Origin: CBDBCU01 sp965203435
GTDB taxonomy: Bacteria; Chloroflexota; Dehalococcoidia; Lucifugimonadales; UBA3495
Assembly (NCBI GenBank): GCA_965203435.1
Contig: CBDBCU010000002.1
Coordinates: 310,001 to 374,000, forward strand
Direction: 5' to 3'
DNA length: 64,000 bases
The position numbers and the translations under genes were made by a program. Numbering within the stretch: position 1 is the stretch's first letter; every line of letters begins with the position of its first letter. The notes beneath the pieces were generated by a model that saw only the letters and a program-made list of their open reading frames with translations, was not told where the DNA came from and made no database searches. Positions 1 to 7,073 of this stretch are shown piece by piece.

Positions 1-139
1 AGCCAACGCGCATAATATGTCCCTGACGGGTAGTTGAAAAGGACGCTGCGCTGCGCCGGCAAATCTGCCAAATGACGTGCTTATCGTCCTGCCCCTCAAC
101 CGGCAGGATGCGCCCTTCCGGCGGAGTGGAGCGCACCAT
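1..139 (-). CDS. DUF3226-like (TOPRIM-type) protein, 5' part only
   Basis: Only the first 46 codons lie in the window; the gene runs off the left edge. I read the start as the ATG at 139, because an in-frame TGA sits four codons upstream and a GAGGTG ribosome-binding stretch precedes it. The peptide contains VEGQDDKHVIWQ, the N-terminal signature I associate with DUF3226 proteins, whose acidic residue after a beta strand resembles a TOPRIM Glu. It starts 31 bp after the stop of the AAA ATPase gene on the same strand, so the two look like one operon. ATPase plus TOPRIM-like nuclease pairs occur in OLD- and PARIS-type defence. Function here is inferred, and the catalytic Asp pair lies outside the window. 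Confidence 0.6.
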   Translation of the reverse strand, partial: MVRSTPPEGRILPVEGQDDKHVIWQICRRSAASFSTTRQGHIMRVG

Positions 140-170
140 ACCTACCGCACCTCAATGCCCTGGCGGGATA

Positions 171-1240
171 CTACTCGCAGATCTTCCCGGGTATATTCCA
201 CCGCCCGCATCTGGTCGCCCCTCCGGGGTCAAGACGGATTAAAGCGCCCTCAACTTTCTCCAGTTCGGTCAAGGCCCGGGCAAAGCCGGCCACCGTGTCC
301 CGGCTGTGGGTAATAGCGATGACCTGGATATTGTTCTGCCGGGCACTCTGCAGGACCATTTTCCAGAAATCGGCTTGCCGGGAGTGGGGGATCCCGTTTT
401 CGGCCTCGTCCGGAAGTAGAAAGCCGTTCGGGCTGGTGGCCAGGCCCAGAGCAACGCCGTACATACGGACAGCGCCGCCGCCGAGGCTGCGTAATGGTCT
501 GCGGTCACCTAGTCCCTTGACTTTTACCAAAGGCCGATGGGTTGAGCTTGAAGATCCCGTTTTCACTTCAGCGACGACGGCGACTTGTTCAATGGCTGCG
601 CCATAAAGGAGGCGTAAAGCCTCTATTCCCGGTGTTTCTGCAGGGGTAAGAGCTATGTCGCTCCAGAACTCGGTTATTTCGTCGTTGTCCGGCATACCCG
701 GCCCCAGAGTTACAATGGGGATTTCCGGGAAGCTGTTCGCGTTTTCAGACTTTCGATAGGATAGCGGACCTTTGTCGGTCCCCGGCGTTATGCGTACCTC
801 TCCGTATTGATTGGAGAGGTGGATGCTGAGCATGATTTGGTCGCCGTTGGGGCTAACTTTGTATGACGACCAAGAACGGCGGAATAGCCCGTTGCCTGGT
901 TTGATAATGAGTGCGGGGGCATTCCGAATCGGCTCTATGGTTATAACATCGGTAAGGGAGGGGTTCTGGCCGAAAAGAGTGCGGCAAAATCCGGTATGGC
1001 TACCCTGGTTTCGTCGTTCTGGATCATGGTAATTTCGTCGTTATCCAGCAGGAACTTGCGGATTTGCGGGTAGTCGCCCTGAGTGGCGTAGAGGCGTACG
1101 GCGTCCAGCAGGGTGGTCTTGCCGACCCCGTTCTCGCCGGCGATCAGCATAACCCGGCCCAACCGCTCAATTTCCCGTTCGGAAATGCCGCGGAAGTTTC
1201 TGATGGAAAAGCTGGGCAGGTGCAGGGCGGCATCGGTCAT
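171..1240 (-). pseudogene. AAA-family (AAA_15/RecF-like) ATPase, one frameshift
   Basis: The first 88 or so codons read MTDAALHL, then a Walker A GENGVGKTT at residues 35-43, a typical SMC/RecF-like AAA N-terminus. That frame stops near 941. The family sequence continues in another frame (FGQNPSLTD onward) from about 970 and runs to the stop at 171, with a GGGAVRMYGVAL signature, a Walker-B-like FLLPDEAENG and an AITHS sensor. The switch falls in a run of four T (AAAA at 973-976 on the plus strand); one extra T would restore a 356-residue protein. It is either a sequencing indel or a genuine inactivation. The Walker B Ile/Leu-Asp-Glu is preceded by Pro, which is unusual. It is probably the ATPase partner of the DUF3226 gene downstream. 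Confidence 0.75.
973..976 (-). other. Frameshift site in AAA ATPase
   Basis: This four-base homopolymer is where the ATPase reading frame breaks. Codons upstream read DFAALF in one frame, and codons immediately downstream read FGQNPSLT in the next. Confidence 0.7.
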
Positions 1241-1336
1241 TTCTCGGCTGGCCTCCGAAAGGTTTATCTACTCTAGGGCGTGGGGACCTTTAATTTCCTT
1301 TCGGCTACCCTGCTGGCGTGGGAAGGGAGGTATTGG

Positions 1337-2166
1337 ATGCAAAAGCCCCGCATCAAGCTCCCTGCTGCCCAATGGCGACGGCGGGAGGCGTTCCTGCCGG
1401 GCAAGCCTACCGACCCCGGCCGCCCCGGCTTTAACCATCGCAAGACGGTGGCAGGGCTCCTCGGGATTGCCCGCGCCGGCGCGCGCCCGGCCGCCTTACT
1501 TCGGCCAAGGGAATGCTATTCACCAGGGGTTTCCACCGTTGGGTGAAAAGCGGGGTCTTGGCCCGGTTGCTTAACGCCCGACAAGAGGCCCTGGCCTTGC
1601 CAGGCGTGAGGGTGGCTGGCCCTTTCGGCAAAGTCCCTCAGCCCGGCGCCGGCCCGAAAAAGGGGTACCGTCCCCCCGCGGCAAGCCGGCAAGGCCAAGC
1701 CATCGGCCGGAGCCGGGGCGGACGGAATACCAAACTGCTGGTCTTGACCGACCGCCAGGGCCAAATGGTCCCGTTCTTGTCAAGGCCGGGGAATGTTGCT
1801 ACAGGGAAAGAACGGCCCCCACTGTTGGCCGGCGTCCCCTTGAACGAAACCCGGGAACTCTTGGGGGATAAGGCGTAGGCCGGCGCGGCGGTCCGGGATT
1901 TGCTGGCTTCCCGGGATATTGCCGCCACGATTCCCGGCAAGGCCAATCGGAAAGAGCCGCTCTGGTTTGACGCCGGGAGTTGCCAAGGGCGGCATTGGGG
2001 GGAAAACGCTTTCCGCGCCCGGAAACCATTCCGGGGCCTTGCCTGCCGCTGCGCTAAACGGGCGGACGGCTGCTCCGGAAGGGTCAACTTGGCATCGGGG
2101 TTTCTGAGCACGAAGCGCCATCAGCGCCAGGCGGCGGTGCATCAAAAGGCCCCGGCGGCTGCCTGA
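1337..2166 (+). pseudogene. Decayed IS5-family DDE transposase
   Basis: Pieces of one IS5/IS1031-type transposase can be read in order across three frames. LPAAQW...LPGKPTDPGRPG (helix-turn-helix region) starts at 1337. FGQGNAIHQGF continues around 1498-1530 in another frame. HRWVKSGVLARLL then follows in a third frame from about 1537, with AIGRSRGGRNTKL and LLGDKA before an in-frame TAG at 1876-1878 (where the family has Tyr), then IPGKANRKEP. So there are at least two frameshifts and one nonsense codon. The C-terminal part is barely recognisable and I could not find terminal inverted repeats. The protein cannot be functional. It covers an otherwise gene-free kilobase. Confidence 0.7.
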
Positions 2167-2294
2167 CGCCGAATGTCCACACGCCCTAACACCAGCCACT
2201 CGGGAAGGACCGACTGTAAAGTCAGCCTTCCCCTTTGCCAAGCCGCAACCTGCCTTGGCGGAAACGGATGGGGGGATTAAGGATATAATCCCCC

Positions 2295-3140
2295 CTAAAA
2301 CGCCGGCATCCCCGCCGCATTAACCGCCAGGCTATATAGCCCCGTCCGCGCCGTGATATACAGGGTGCGGTAGTCGGGGCCGCCAAAGCACAGGTTGGCC
2401 GGCAGCTGCGGCAGGGGAATGGTGCCCAGAGGTTCCCCGGATGGCGCAATCACCCACAAGCCGCCGGGGCCGGCCACATACACATTGCCCTGGCTATCTA
2501 CTTTCATCCCGTCCGGGCCGCCCGGTTCCGCCGTGTCCATAGCCACCAGAACCGACGGCGCGCCCAGGGACAAATCGGCATTGACCGGAAAGGACAGAAC
2601 ATTGCGGTTGCGGGAATCCGCTACATACAGGATTGATTCATCCAAGGAGAAAGCCAGGCCGTTGGGCCGGTTCATCGTAGAGTTCAGTAGGGCCAGGCCG
2701 CCCTCCGGGTCTAACCGATAGACGCCGTTAAAGCCCTGTTCCCCCGGCTCCGGGTCGATGCCATAGGGCGGGTCGGTAAAGAAAAGGCTGCCGCCGGAGT
2801 GGACGACCAGGTCGTTGGGGCTGTTCAGCGGCTTGCCGGCGTAATGCCCGACCAGGGGCTGCATTATCCCGTCCGCCGCCTGCCGGGATACCTGCCGCCC
2901 GCCGTGTTCGCAAGCCAGCAGCCGCCCTTGCCGGTCAAAAGTCAGCCCGTTGGCGTGACGGCTGGGCGCAATGAACGGCTCCGGCCGGCCGGCGGGTATA
3001 TAGCGGTAGATGGTATCCGCCGGAATATCGCTGAACAGCAGCCAGCCCTCGGGATGCCACACCGGCCCCTCGGTGAACTGAAACCCCTCGGCAATCGTAA
3101 CCGGCTCTTGTTCCGGGATCAAATCGCGCAAATCCGCCAT
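2295..3140 (-). CDS. SMP-30/gluconolactonase family protein
   Basis: A 281-residue six-bladed beta-propeller lactonase of the SMP-30/gluconolactonase/LRE family, which hydrolyses sugar or other lactones using one bound divalent metal. The expected ligand contexts are present: TEGPVW near the N-terminus (Glu), NSPNDL and NRPNGLAFS (Asn), and GGPDGMKVD (Asp). I chose ATG 3140 because it follows a GGGGGAT ribosome-binding stretch. The longer frame to 3203 would read through a copy of the palindromic repeat and is not protein-like. No signal peptide is visible, so it is probably cytoplasmic. It is divergent from the MmgE/PrpD gene, with an interrupted repeat element between them. The substrate cannot be told. 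Confidence 0.88.
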   Translation of the reverse strand: MADLRDLIPEQEPVTIAEGFQFTEGPVWHPEGWLLFSDIPADTIYRYIPAGRPEPFIAPSRHANGLTFDRQGRLLACEHGGRQVSRQAADGIMQPLVGHYAGKPLNSPNDLVVHSGGSLFFTDPPYGIDPEPGEQGFNGVYRLDPEGGLALLNSTMNRPNGLAFSLDESILYVADSRNRNVLSFPVNADLSLGAPSVLVAMDTAEPGGPDGMKVDSQGNVYVAGPGGLWVIAPSGEPLGTIPLPQLPANLCFGGPDYRTLYITARTGLYSLAVNAAGMPAF

Positions 3141-3159
3141 AACATCCCCCTTTTTATTT

Positions 3160-3330
3160 ACATGGATTAACAGGATAGACCGGATTATTGGATCTGCGTT
3201 CATCCCTCAACCATCCTTCAACAAGTTCAGGATGAGCGGATTGGGAAGTTCAGGATGAGCGGATTGGTTTTGCCGTCAATAACCGTTCCAAGCAGATACA
3301 AAAATCCTGTCTATCCTGTCTATCCATGTT
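3160..3330. repeat. 110-bp palindromic element, interrupted copy
   Basis: The left arm (CATGGATTAACAGGATAGAC at 3161) and the right arm ending TATCCATGTT at 3330 are complementary. The core CCGTCAATAACCGTTCC matches the copies at 17.1 and 19.7 kb. The 28-bp TTCAACAAGTTCAGGATGAGCGG repeat and a second partial copy have entered the middle. Confidence 0.75.
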
Positions 3331-3342
3331 TGAATCTACCCC

Positions 3343-3370
3343 TTGCCTTGTTTGCGGGGGAGTATATAAT
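3343..3370 (+). promoter_or_regulatory. Sigma-70-like promoter for MmgE/PrpD gene
   Basis: TTGCCT at 3343-3348, a 16-bp spacer and a perfect TATAAT at 3365-3370, about 32 bp before the start codon. It begins just outside the right arm of the palindromic element. Confidence 0.6.
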
Positions 3371-3401
3371 AGGGGAAATTCAGCGGCAAGGAGGCTTTTT
3401 T

Positions 3402-4772
3402 ATGGGCGCTACGGAAACCATTGCCAAGTGGATTGTCAACACCGGCTACGAGGACATTCCCCCGGAGGCCCTGCGGGTGGCTAACGAATCCTGCTTTGAC
3501 CTGCTGGGCGTCATCCTGGCCGGGTCGGCCCAGCCGGTGGGGGAAATCATCCAGCAGTATGTGGACGACAACGGCGGCGCGGCCCAGGCCACGGTGCTGG
3601 CCTCCGGCTTGCAGACCTCCATGGCTAACGCGGCCCTGGCTAACGGCACGATGGGCCACGCCCTGGATTATGACGACTTCGGCGGGTTCGGCCATCCCAC
3701 CGTCGCCATTTTCCCGGCGTTGCTGGCCCTGGGTGAAAACCGGAACGCCACCGGCCGCGACCTGCTGGAAGCCTATGTGATCGGCTGCGAGCTGGGCTTG
3801 GCCTTGCAGCATACCACCAAGTATCATCAGATGGAGCGCGGCTTTCACAGCACCGCCGTTATCGGGCGGATGGCCGCTACCGCCGCCTGCGCCAAGCTGC
3901 TGGGCTTGGATCAGGAGCAGACCGTTACCGCCTTGGGCATTGCCGGCTCCATGGCCAGCGGCGTCATTCACAACTTCGGCACGATGACCAAGCCGCTCCA
4001 CGCCGGCTTGACCTGCCGGGATGGGGTGATGGCGGCCCAACTGGCCCAGCGCGGCTTTACCGCCGGCCAGCAGATTTTTGAGCATCCCCTGGGCTTTACC
4101 ACCCCGGTGCTGGGCGAAGGCATCTACGACCTGACCGAAATGGCGGAAAACCTGGGCCAGCCCTTTCGGGTGCAGGATGCCCTGATTATCAAAAAGTATC
4201 CCTGCTGCGGCGGCAATCACGCCATGCTGGACAGCCTGTTCAGCCTGATGCGGGAGCATAACTTTACCTGGGAGGATGTGGCCCACGCCGAAGTGGATCA
4301 GTCCTACCTGTCCATCGTAATGCTCTACCCGGAGCCGGATGACGCCCTCAAGGGCAAGTTCAGCGCCAAATACAATGTGGCGGCGGCCCTGGTGGACGGG
4401 GAAATCGCCATTGACACCTTTACCGACGAAAAAATCGCCGGCCCGGAAATGCAGGCGGCGATGGATAAGGTGACGACCCGGGTCTTTTCCAAGTGGGAGG
4501 AGGGTTCCGGGGAAGTGCTGAAGGGCCTGCCGGTGCGGATTACCCTGAAGGACGGCCGCACTTTCGAGCATATCACCGCCCGGGATATGATCCTCGGCGG
4601 GGCCAAGAATCCCTGGGGCTTCGACAACATCAAGGGCAAGTTCGAGGTCAACGCCAGCCTGGCCTTGGCCGCCGAACAGGTAGCGGAAACGGCGCAGACC
4701 TGGTCGGACTTGGGCGAAGTAACCGACCTGCCCCGCGCCATCCGCAACACCCTGGTAGGCGCGGGGAAGTAG
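3402..4772 (+). CDS. MmgE/PrpD family protein
   Basis: A 456-residue member of the MmgE/PrpD superfamily, which includes 2-methylcitrate dehydratase, aconitate decarboxylase and many uncharacterised catabolic enzymes. Family features seen are the N-terminal helical domain starting TIAKWIVNTGYEDIP, the ALDYDDFGGFGHPTVAIFPALLALGE stretch (positions about 85-110) and the IIKKYPCCGGNHAMLDSL loop. I chose ATG 3402 because an AAGGAGG box lies at 3388-3394 and because the frame upstream runs through repeat DNA. It appears monocistronic, with its own promoter and a following hairpin. A second, divergent family member lies at 57.5 kb, so substrate should not be assumed to be methylcitrate. Confidence 0.88.
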   Translation: MGATETIAKWIVNTGYEDIPPEALRVANESCFDLLGVILAGSAQPVGEIIQQYVDDNGGAAQATVLASGLQTSMANAALANGTMGHALDYDDFGGFGHPTVAIFPALLALGENRNATGRDLLEAYVIGCELGLALQHTTKYHQMERGFHSTAVIGRMAATAACAKLLGLDQEQTVTALGIAGSMASGVIHNFGTMTKPLHAGLTCRDGVMAAQLAQRGFTAGQQIFEHPLGFTTPVLGEGIYDLTEMAENLGQPFRVQDALIIKKYPCCGGNHAMLDSLFSLMREHNFTWEDVAHAEVDQSYLSIVMLYPEPDDALKGKFSAKYNVAAALVDGEIAIDTFTDEKIAGPEMQAAMDKVTTRVFSKWEEGSGEVLKGLPVRITLKDGRTFEHITARDMILGGAKNPWGFDNIKGKFEVNASLALAAEQVAETAQTWSDLGEVTDLPRAIRNTLVGAGK

Positions 4773-4817
4773 GCGCCGGCTGGCCGGTATCGGGAGACAG
4801 ATAAGGGGATAAAAGGG

Positions 4818-4848
4818 GCGCCGTGGCTTTGGGGTTGCGGCGCTTTCT
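4818..4848 (+). terminator. Possible intrinsic terminator after MmgE/PrpD
   Basis: A GCGCCG / CGGCGC stem with a 14-base loop is followed by TTTCTTT, 45 bp beyond the stop codon. The rest of 4773-5036 shows no gene. Confidence 0.45.
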
Positions 4849-5036
4849 TTCGGTTCATCCGGCAACGCTGTTCAGGATGAACTGCAAAAAATAGCCCCAC
4901 CGGCAAACTGTCAGGGCCTACCGGCAGAGCTATCGGATTCAATATAGCGCCCCTTAAAAAGGGTTATCAATACCTTTTTCGGGCAATTCCCCTTTTCCCG
5001 GGAAAATTGCCTAAACCCGGTCCGGCGGCCAGCCGG

Positions 5037-5267
5037 CTAATTGGCGGCCACTGGCGGAGCGGCTTGAATCCTTTCCGCCTCCCGGGCCCGCTGCGCCCGG
5101 TAGGCCCGCTCAATGTTCAGCCAGACCTCGGCTTTCAAGTCCGTTGCCGCCGCCAGTTGCCGGGCCGTTTCCGGCGTAACCGGCGCAATCCCGGCGATTA
5201 TCCGGCTGATTAGGGACGGCGACCGGCCGCAGCCCCGGGCAAACTCGGCTTGGGGGTTCTGTAACAT
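5037..5267 (-). pseudogene. HigA-like XRE antitoxin remnant truncated by the IS element
   Basis: The reading frame AEFARGCGRSPSLISRII...TPETARQLAAAT...AEVWLNIERAY is the helix-turn-helix and C-terminal part of a HigA-type antitoxin (the family has the same TPE-A-RLA and EFWLNLQ-AYD motifs). The N-terminal 15-20 residues expected before the helix-turn-helix are absent. The frame instead enters the left terminal inverted repeat of the element at 5255-6990, whose sequence happens to supply ATG at 5267 (ATGTTACAGAAC). So it is either a dead remnant or a short protein started from transposon DNA. No HigB-like toxin is adjacent, and I did not find the missing 5' part at the other end of the element. 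Confidence 0.6.
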
Positions 5268-5269
5268 TT
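5255..5269. repeat. Left terminal inverted repeat
   Basis: GGTTCTGTAACATTT, perfectly complementary to 6976-6990. Confidence 0.85.
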
Positions 5270-5298
5270 TGATGGGGGAAAGTGTATCATAGATTGCT

Positions 5299-6153
5299 AT
5301 GGTACACAAATGCACATCGCCGCATTGCAAGCGGCGGACAGGGGAACGCTGCGACACCTGCCGCGTTGGCGGCGGCGGCGGCCGGCGGATGATTGTCGTT
5401 GACGCCCTGGGCAAGCCGGGCAAGCCCGAGGGCAAGCGTCCCCACGCCACGCCCCACGAAAAAGGGGTGGCCGTGGATATGTATTTTGACGGCCTTTCCT
5501 ATCGCCGGATAGCCGGCAATATGGAGCAGTATTTCGGCCGGGAAACTTCGCCGATGACCGTCTATCGCTGGGTCAGGGAATCGACCGGGAAAGCTGATGA
5601 AATCCTGCGGCCGATGAAAGTCAACACCGGCCCAACCTGGGTTGCGGATGAGATGGTGGTCAATGTCGGCGGCGAAAAGATGTGGCTGTTCAATATAATG
5701 GATAGCGACACCCGGTTTGTGCTGGCGGCTTATCTGACGCCGCATCGGACGACCCGGTCGGCGCAAACTACCCTGGCCTTGGCCCGGGAAAGGTCGGCAA
5801 ACCCGCCGGAGGTTCTAAAGACGGACGGCCTGCGGTCTTACCGGCAAGCCTTGCCCCGGGCCTTTCCTACCCACCCGGTCAAGCCCACGGTAAGCCAGGG
5901 CATAAAGGCGGAAATCAACAACAATAGGTCGGAACGGCTGCAAGGCACATTCCGGGATAGGGACAAAACCTTGCGGGGGTTGGATAGCCGGGAAACCGGG
6001 CAAGCCTATATTGACGGCCTGGTCTTGCATTACAACTATTTCCGGCCCCACGAGGCATTGAAGGACAAGCGGCCGGCCGAGGCGGCCGGCGCGGAAATTC
6101 CTTTCCGCAGTTGGGCGGAGGTGGCCGCTGTAAAAGCGGAGGAGGGGAAATGA
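5299..6153 (+). CDS. IS6/IS240-like DDE transposase
   Basis: A 284-residue transposase. An N-terminal Cys-rich stretch (CTSPHC, then CDTC, residues 5-21) may bind zinc. It is followed by a helix-turn-helix region (FDGLSYRRIA, MTVYRWVRE) and an RNase-H-fold DDE domain. The catalytic triad reads as Asp in WVADEM (about 117), Asp in LKTDGLRSY (about 176) and Glu in NRSERLQGTFR (about 212), a D-58-D-35-E spacing close to that of IS6. It ends with HYNYFRPHEALKDKRPAEAAG, the usual IS240 C-terminal signature. The frame is intact, so it may be active. Its stop TGA overlaps the ATG of the methyltransferase gene (ATGA), an arrangement that couples their translation. Confidence 0.88.
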   Translation: MVHKCTSPHCKRRTGERCDTCRVGGGGGRRMIVVDALGKPGKPEGKRPHATPHEKGVAVDMYFDGLSYRRIAGNMEQYFGRETSPMTVYRWVRESTGKADEILRPMKVNTGPTWVADEMVVNVGGEKMWLFNIMDSDTRFVLAAYLTPHRTTRSAQTTLALARERSANPPEVLKTDGLRSYRQALPRAFPTHPVKPTVSQGIKAEINNNRSERLQGTFRDRDKTLRGLDSRETGQAYIDGLVLHYNYFRPHEALKDKRPAEAAGAEIPFRSWAEVAAVKAEEGK

Positions 6154-6965
6154 CCGAATATCGCAGTTTGCCTTACTATGGCGGCAAGCGCGGCTATGGC
6201 AAAGGGCAATGGATAGCCGGCCTGCTGCCTTGGGAAAAGAATTCCTGCTATATCGAGCCCTTTGCGGGAATGGCGGGGGTGCTGTTGGCGCGGCCTCCGG
6301 TAAAACTGGAAATGCTTAACGACCTGAACGGCCGGCTGGTCAACTGGTGGCGGGTAGTGCGCGACCAGCCGGAGGAGTTTGGCTGGCTGGTGGAGCATAC
6401 GCCCATTAGTCGGGACGAATATATCTGGGCGGCGAGGGCGGTGGACGACCCGGGATTGCCGGCTATTCGGCGAGCGTTGGCTTTCCATGTCCTGATTAGC
6501 CAGTGCATAAATGTCGGCGATAACCGTCTTGCCGGGGGCAGCTGGCGGCGGAGATTTTCCACGCATCATTGGAGTAAAGATCGGTGTACGGCGGTTCAAA
6601 TCCAAAGCCTAGCAGCTCGACTGCTGGAAGTGCAGTTGGAAAATTCCGATGCCTTGGGCTTGCTCGAGCGGACGGCGGACTGCGATTATGCGGTGATTTA
6701 CTGCGACCCGCCCTATCCTACTGCCGACACCAGCCCCTACGCTATGGGCAACATTGAATTTGACCGGCTTGCGGATTTGCTGCGATTGCAAAAGGGGGCG
6801 GTTGCGGTCAGCGGGTATTCTGGGGAATGGGATTGCCTGGGCTGGACGGCCGATCGGAAACCGGCATTGCGGCGTCAATTTTCCGGGGTCGGGGAAAGCC
6901 GAACCGAGGCGCTGTGGCGCAATGCCCGGTGCGTAGAACGGGCAACCGTGCGGCATCTGCTGTAG
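6150..6965 (+). CDS. D12-class N6-adenine DNA methyltransferase (passenger gene)
   Basis: A 271-residue protein of the Dam/D12 class, which transfers a methyl group from AdoMet to adenine N6. Motifs in class order are YYGGKRG at residues 9-15, the AdoMet loop EPFAGMAG at 36-43, NDLNGRLVNWWR, and the catalytic DPPY at 186-189. The start ATG 6150 follows a GGAGG box at 6139-6144 and overlaps the transposase stop. The frame is intact and sits wholly inside the inverted repeats. There is no restriction endonuclease next to it, so it is a solitary methyltransferase carried by the element. Recognition sequence cannot be predicted. It could regulate transposition or protect the element from host restriction (inference). 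Confidence 0.87.
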   Translation: MTEYRSLPYYGGKRGYGKGQWIAGLLPWEKNSCYIEPFAGMAGVLLARPPVKLEMLNDLNGRLVNWWRVVRDQPEEFGWLVEHTPISRDEYIWAARAVDDPGLPAIRRALAFHVLISQCINVGDNRLAGGSWRRRFSTHHWSKDRCTAVQIQSLAARLLEVQLENSDALGLLERTADCDYAVIYCDPPYPTADTSPYAMGNIEFDRLADLLRLQKGAVAVSGYSGEWDCLGWTADRKPALRRQFSGVGESRTEALWRNARCVERATVRHLL

Positions 6966-6975
6966 CATACCCAGC

Positions 6976-6990
6976 AAATGTTACAGAACC
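6976..6990. repeat. Right terminal inverted repeat
   Basis: AAATGTTACAGAACC, the exact complement of 5255-5269. Confidence 0.85.
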
Positions 6991-7073
6991 GGATGAACGG
7001 ATGCGGGATTGGCGCGGCCCCGCTACCGTAATTCCCGAGAAAACGGGCAGGACGGTAGCGAGGCCGGGGGCTG

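Larger units (their letters stand above)
5255..6990 (+). mobile_element. IS6-like element carrying a DNA methyltransferase
   Basis: The ends are a perfect 15-bp inverted repeat, GGTTCTGTAACATTT at 5255-5269 and its complement at 6976-6990. The outer bases GGTTCTGT resemble IS6-family ends (for example GGTTCTGTTGCAAA). Inside are exactly two genes: an IS6/IS240-type DDE transposase and a D12-class adenine methyltransferase whose stop is 11 bp from the right repeat. The 8 bp on either side of the element do not match, so there is no visible target duplication. That could mean an adjacent deletion, recombination or an old insertion. The left end cuts a HigA-like gene. Confidence 0.75.

Noticed and set aside
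1280..2241. Several overlapping open frames of 60-157 codons on both strands
   Set aside because: Only the fragments that align in order to an IS5 transposase are meaningful; the others are chance frames in GC-rich DNA.
2210..2300. IS5 inverted repeats near the decayed transposase
   Set aside because: I compared both flanks by eye and found no convincing complementary ends.
3336..4865. 509-codon open frame on the minus strand
   Set aside because: It is the complement of the MmgE/PrpD gene, its product is low-complexity Gly/His/Gln-rich and it has no ribosome-binding site.
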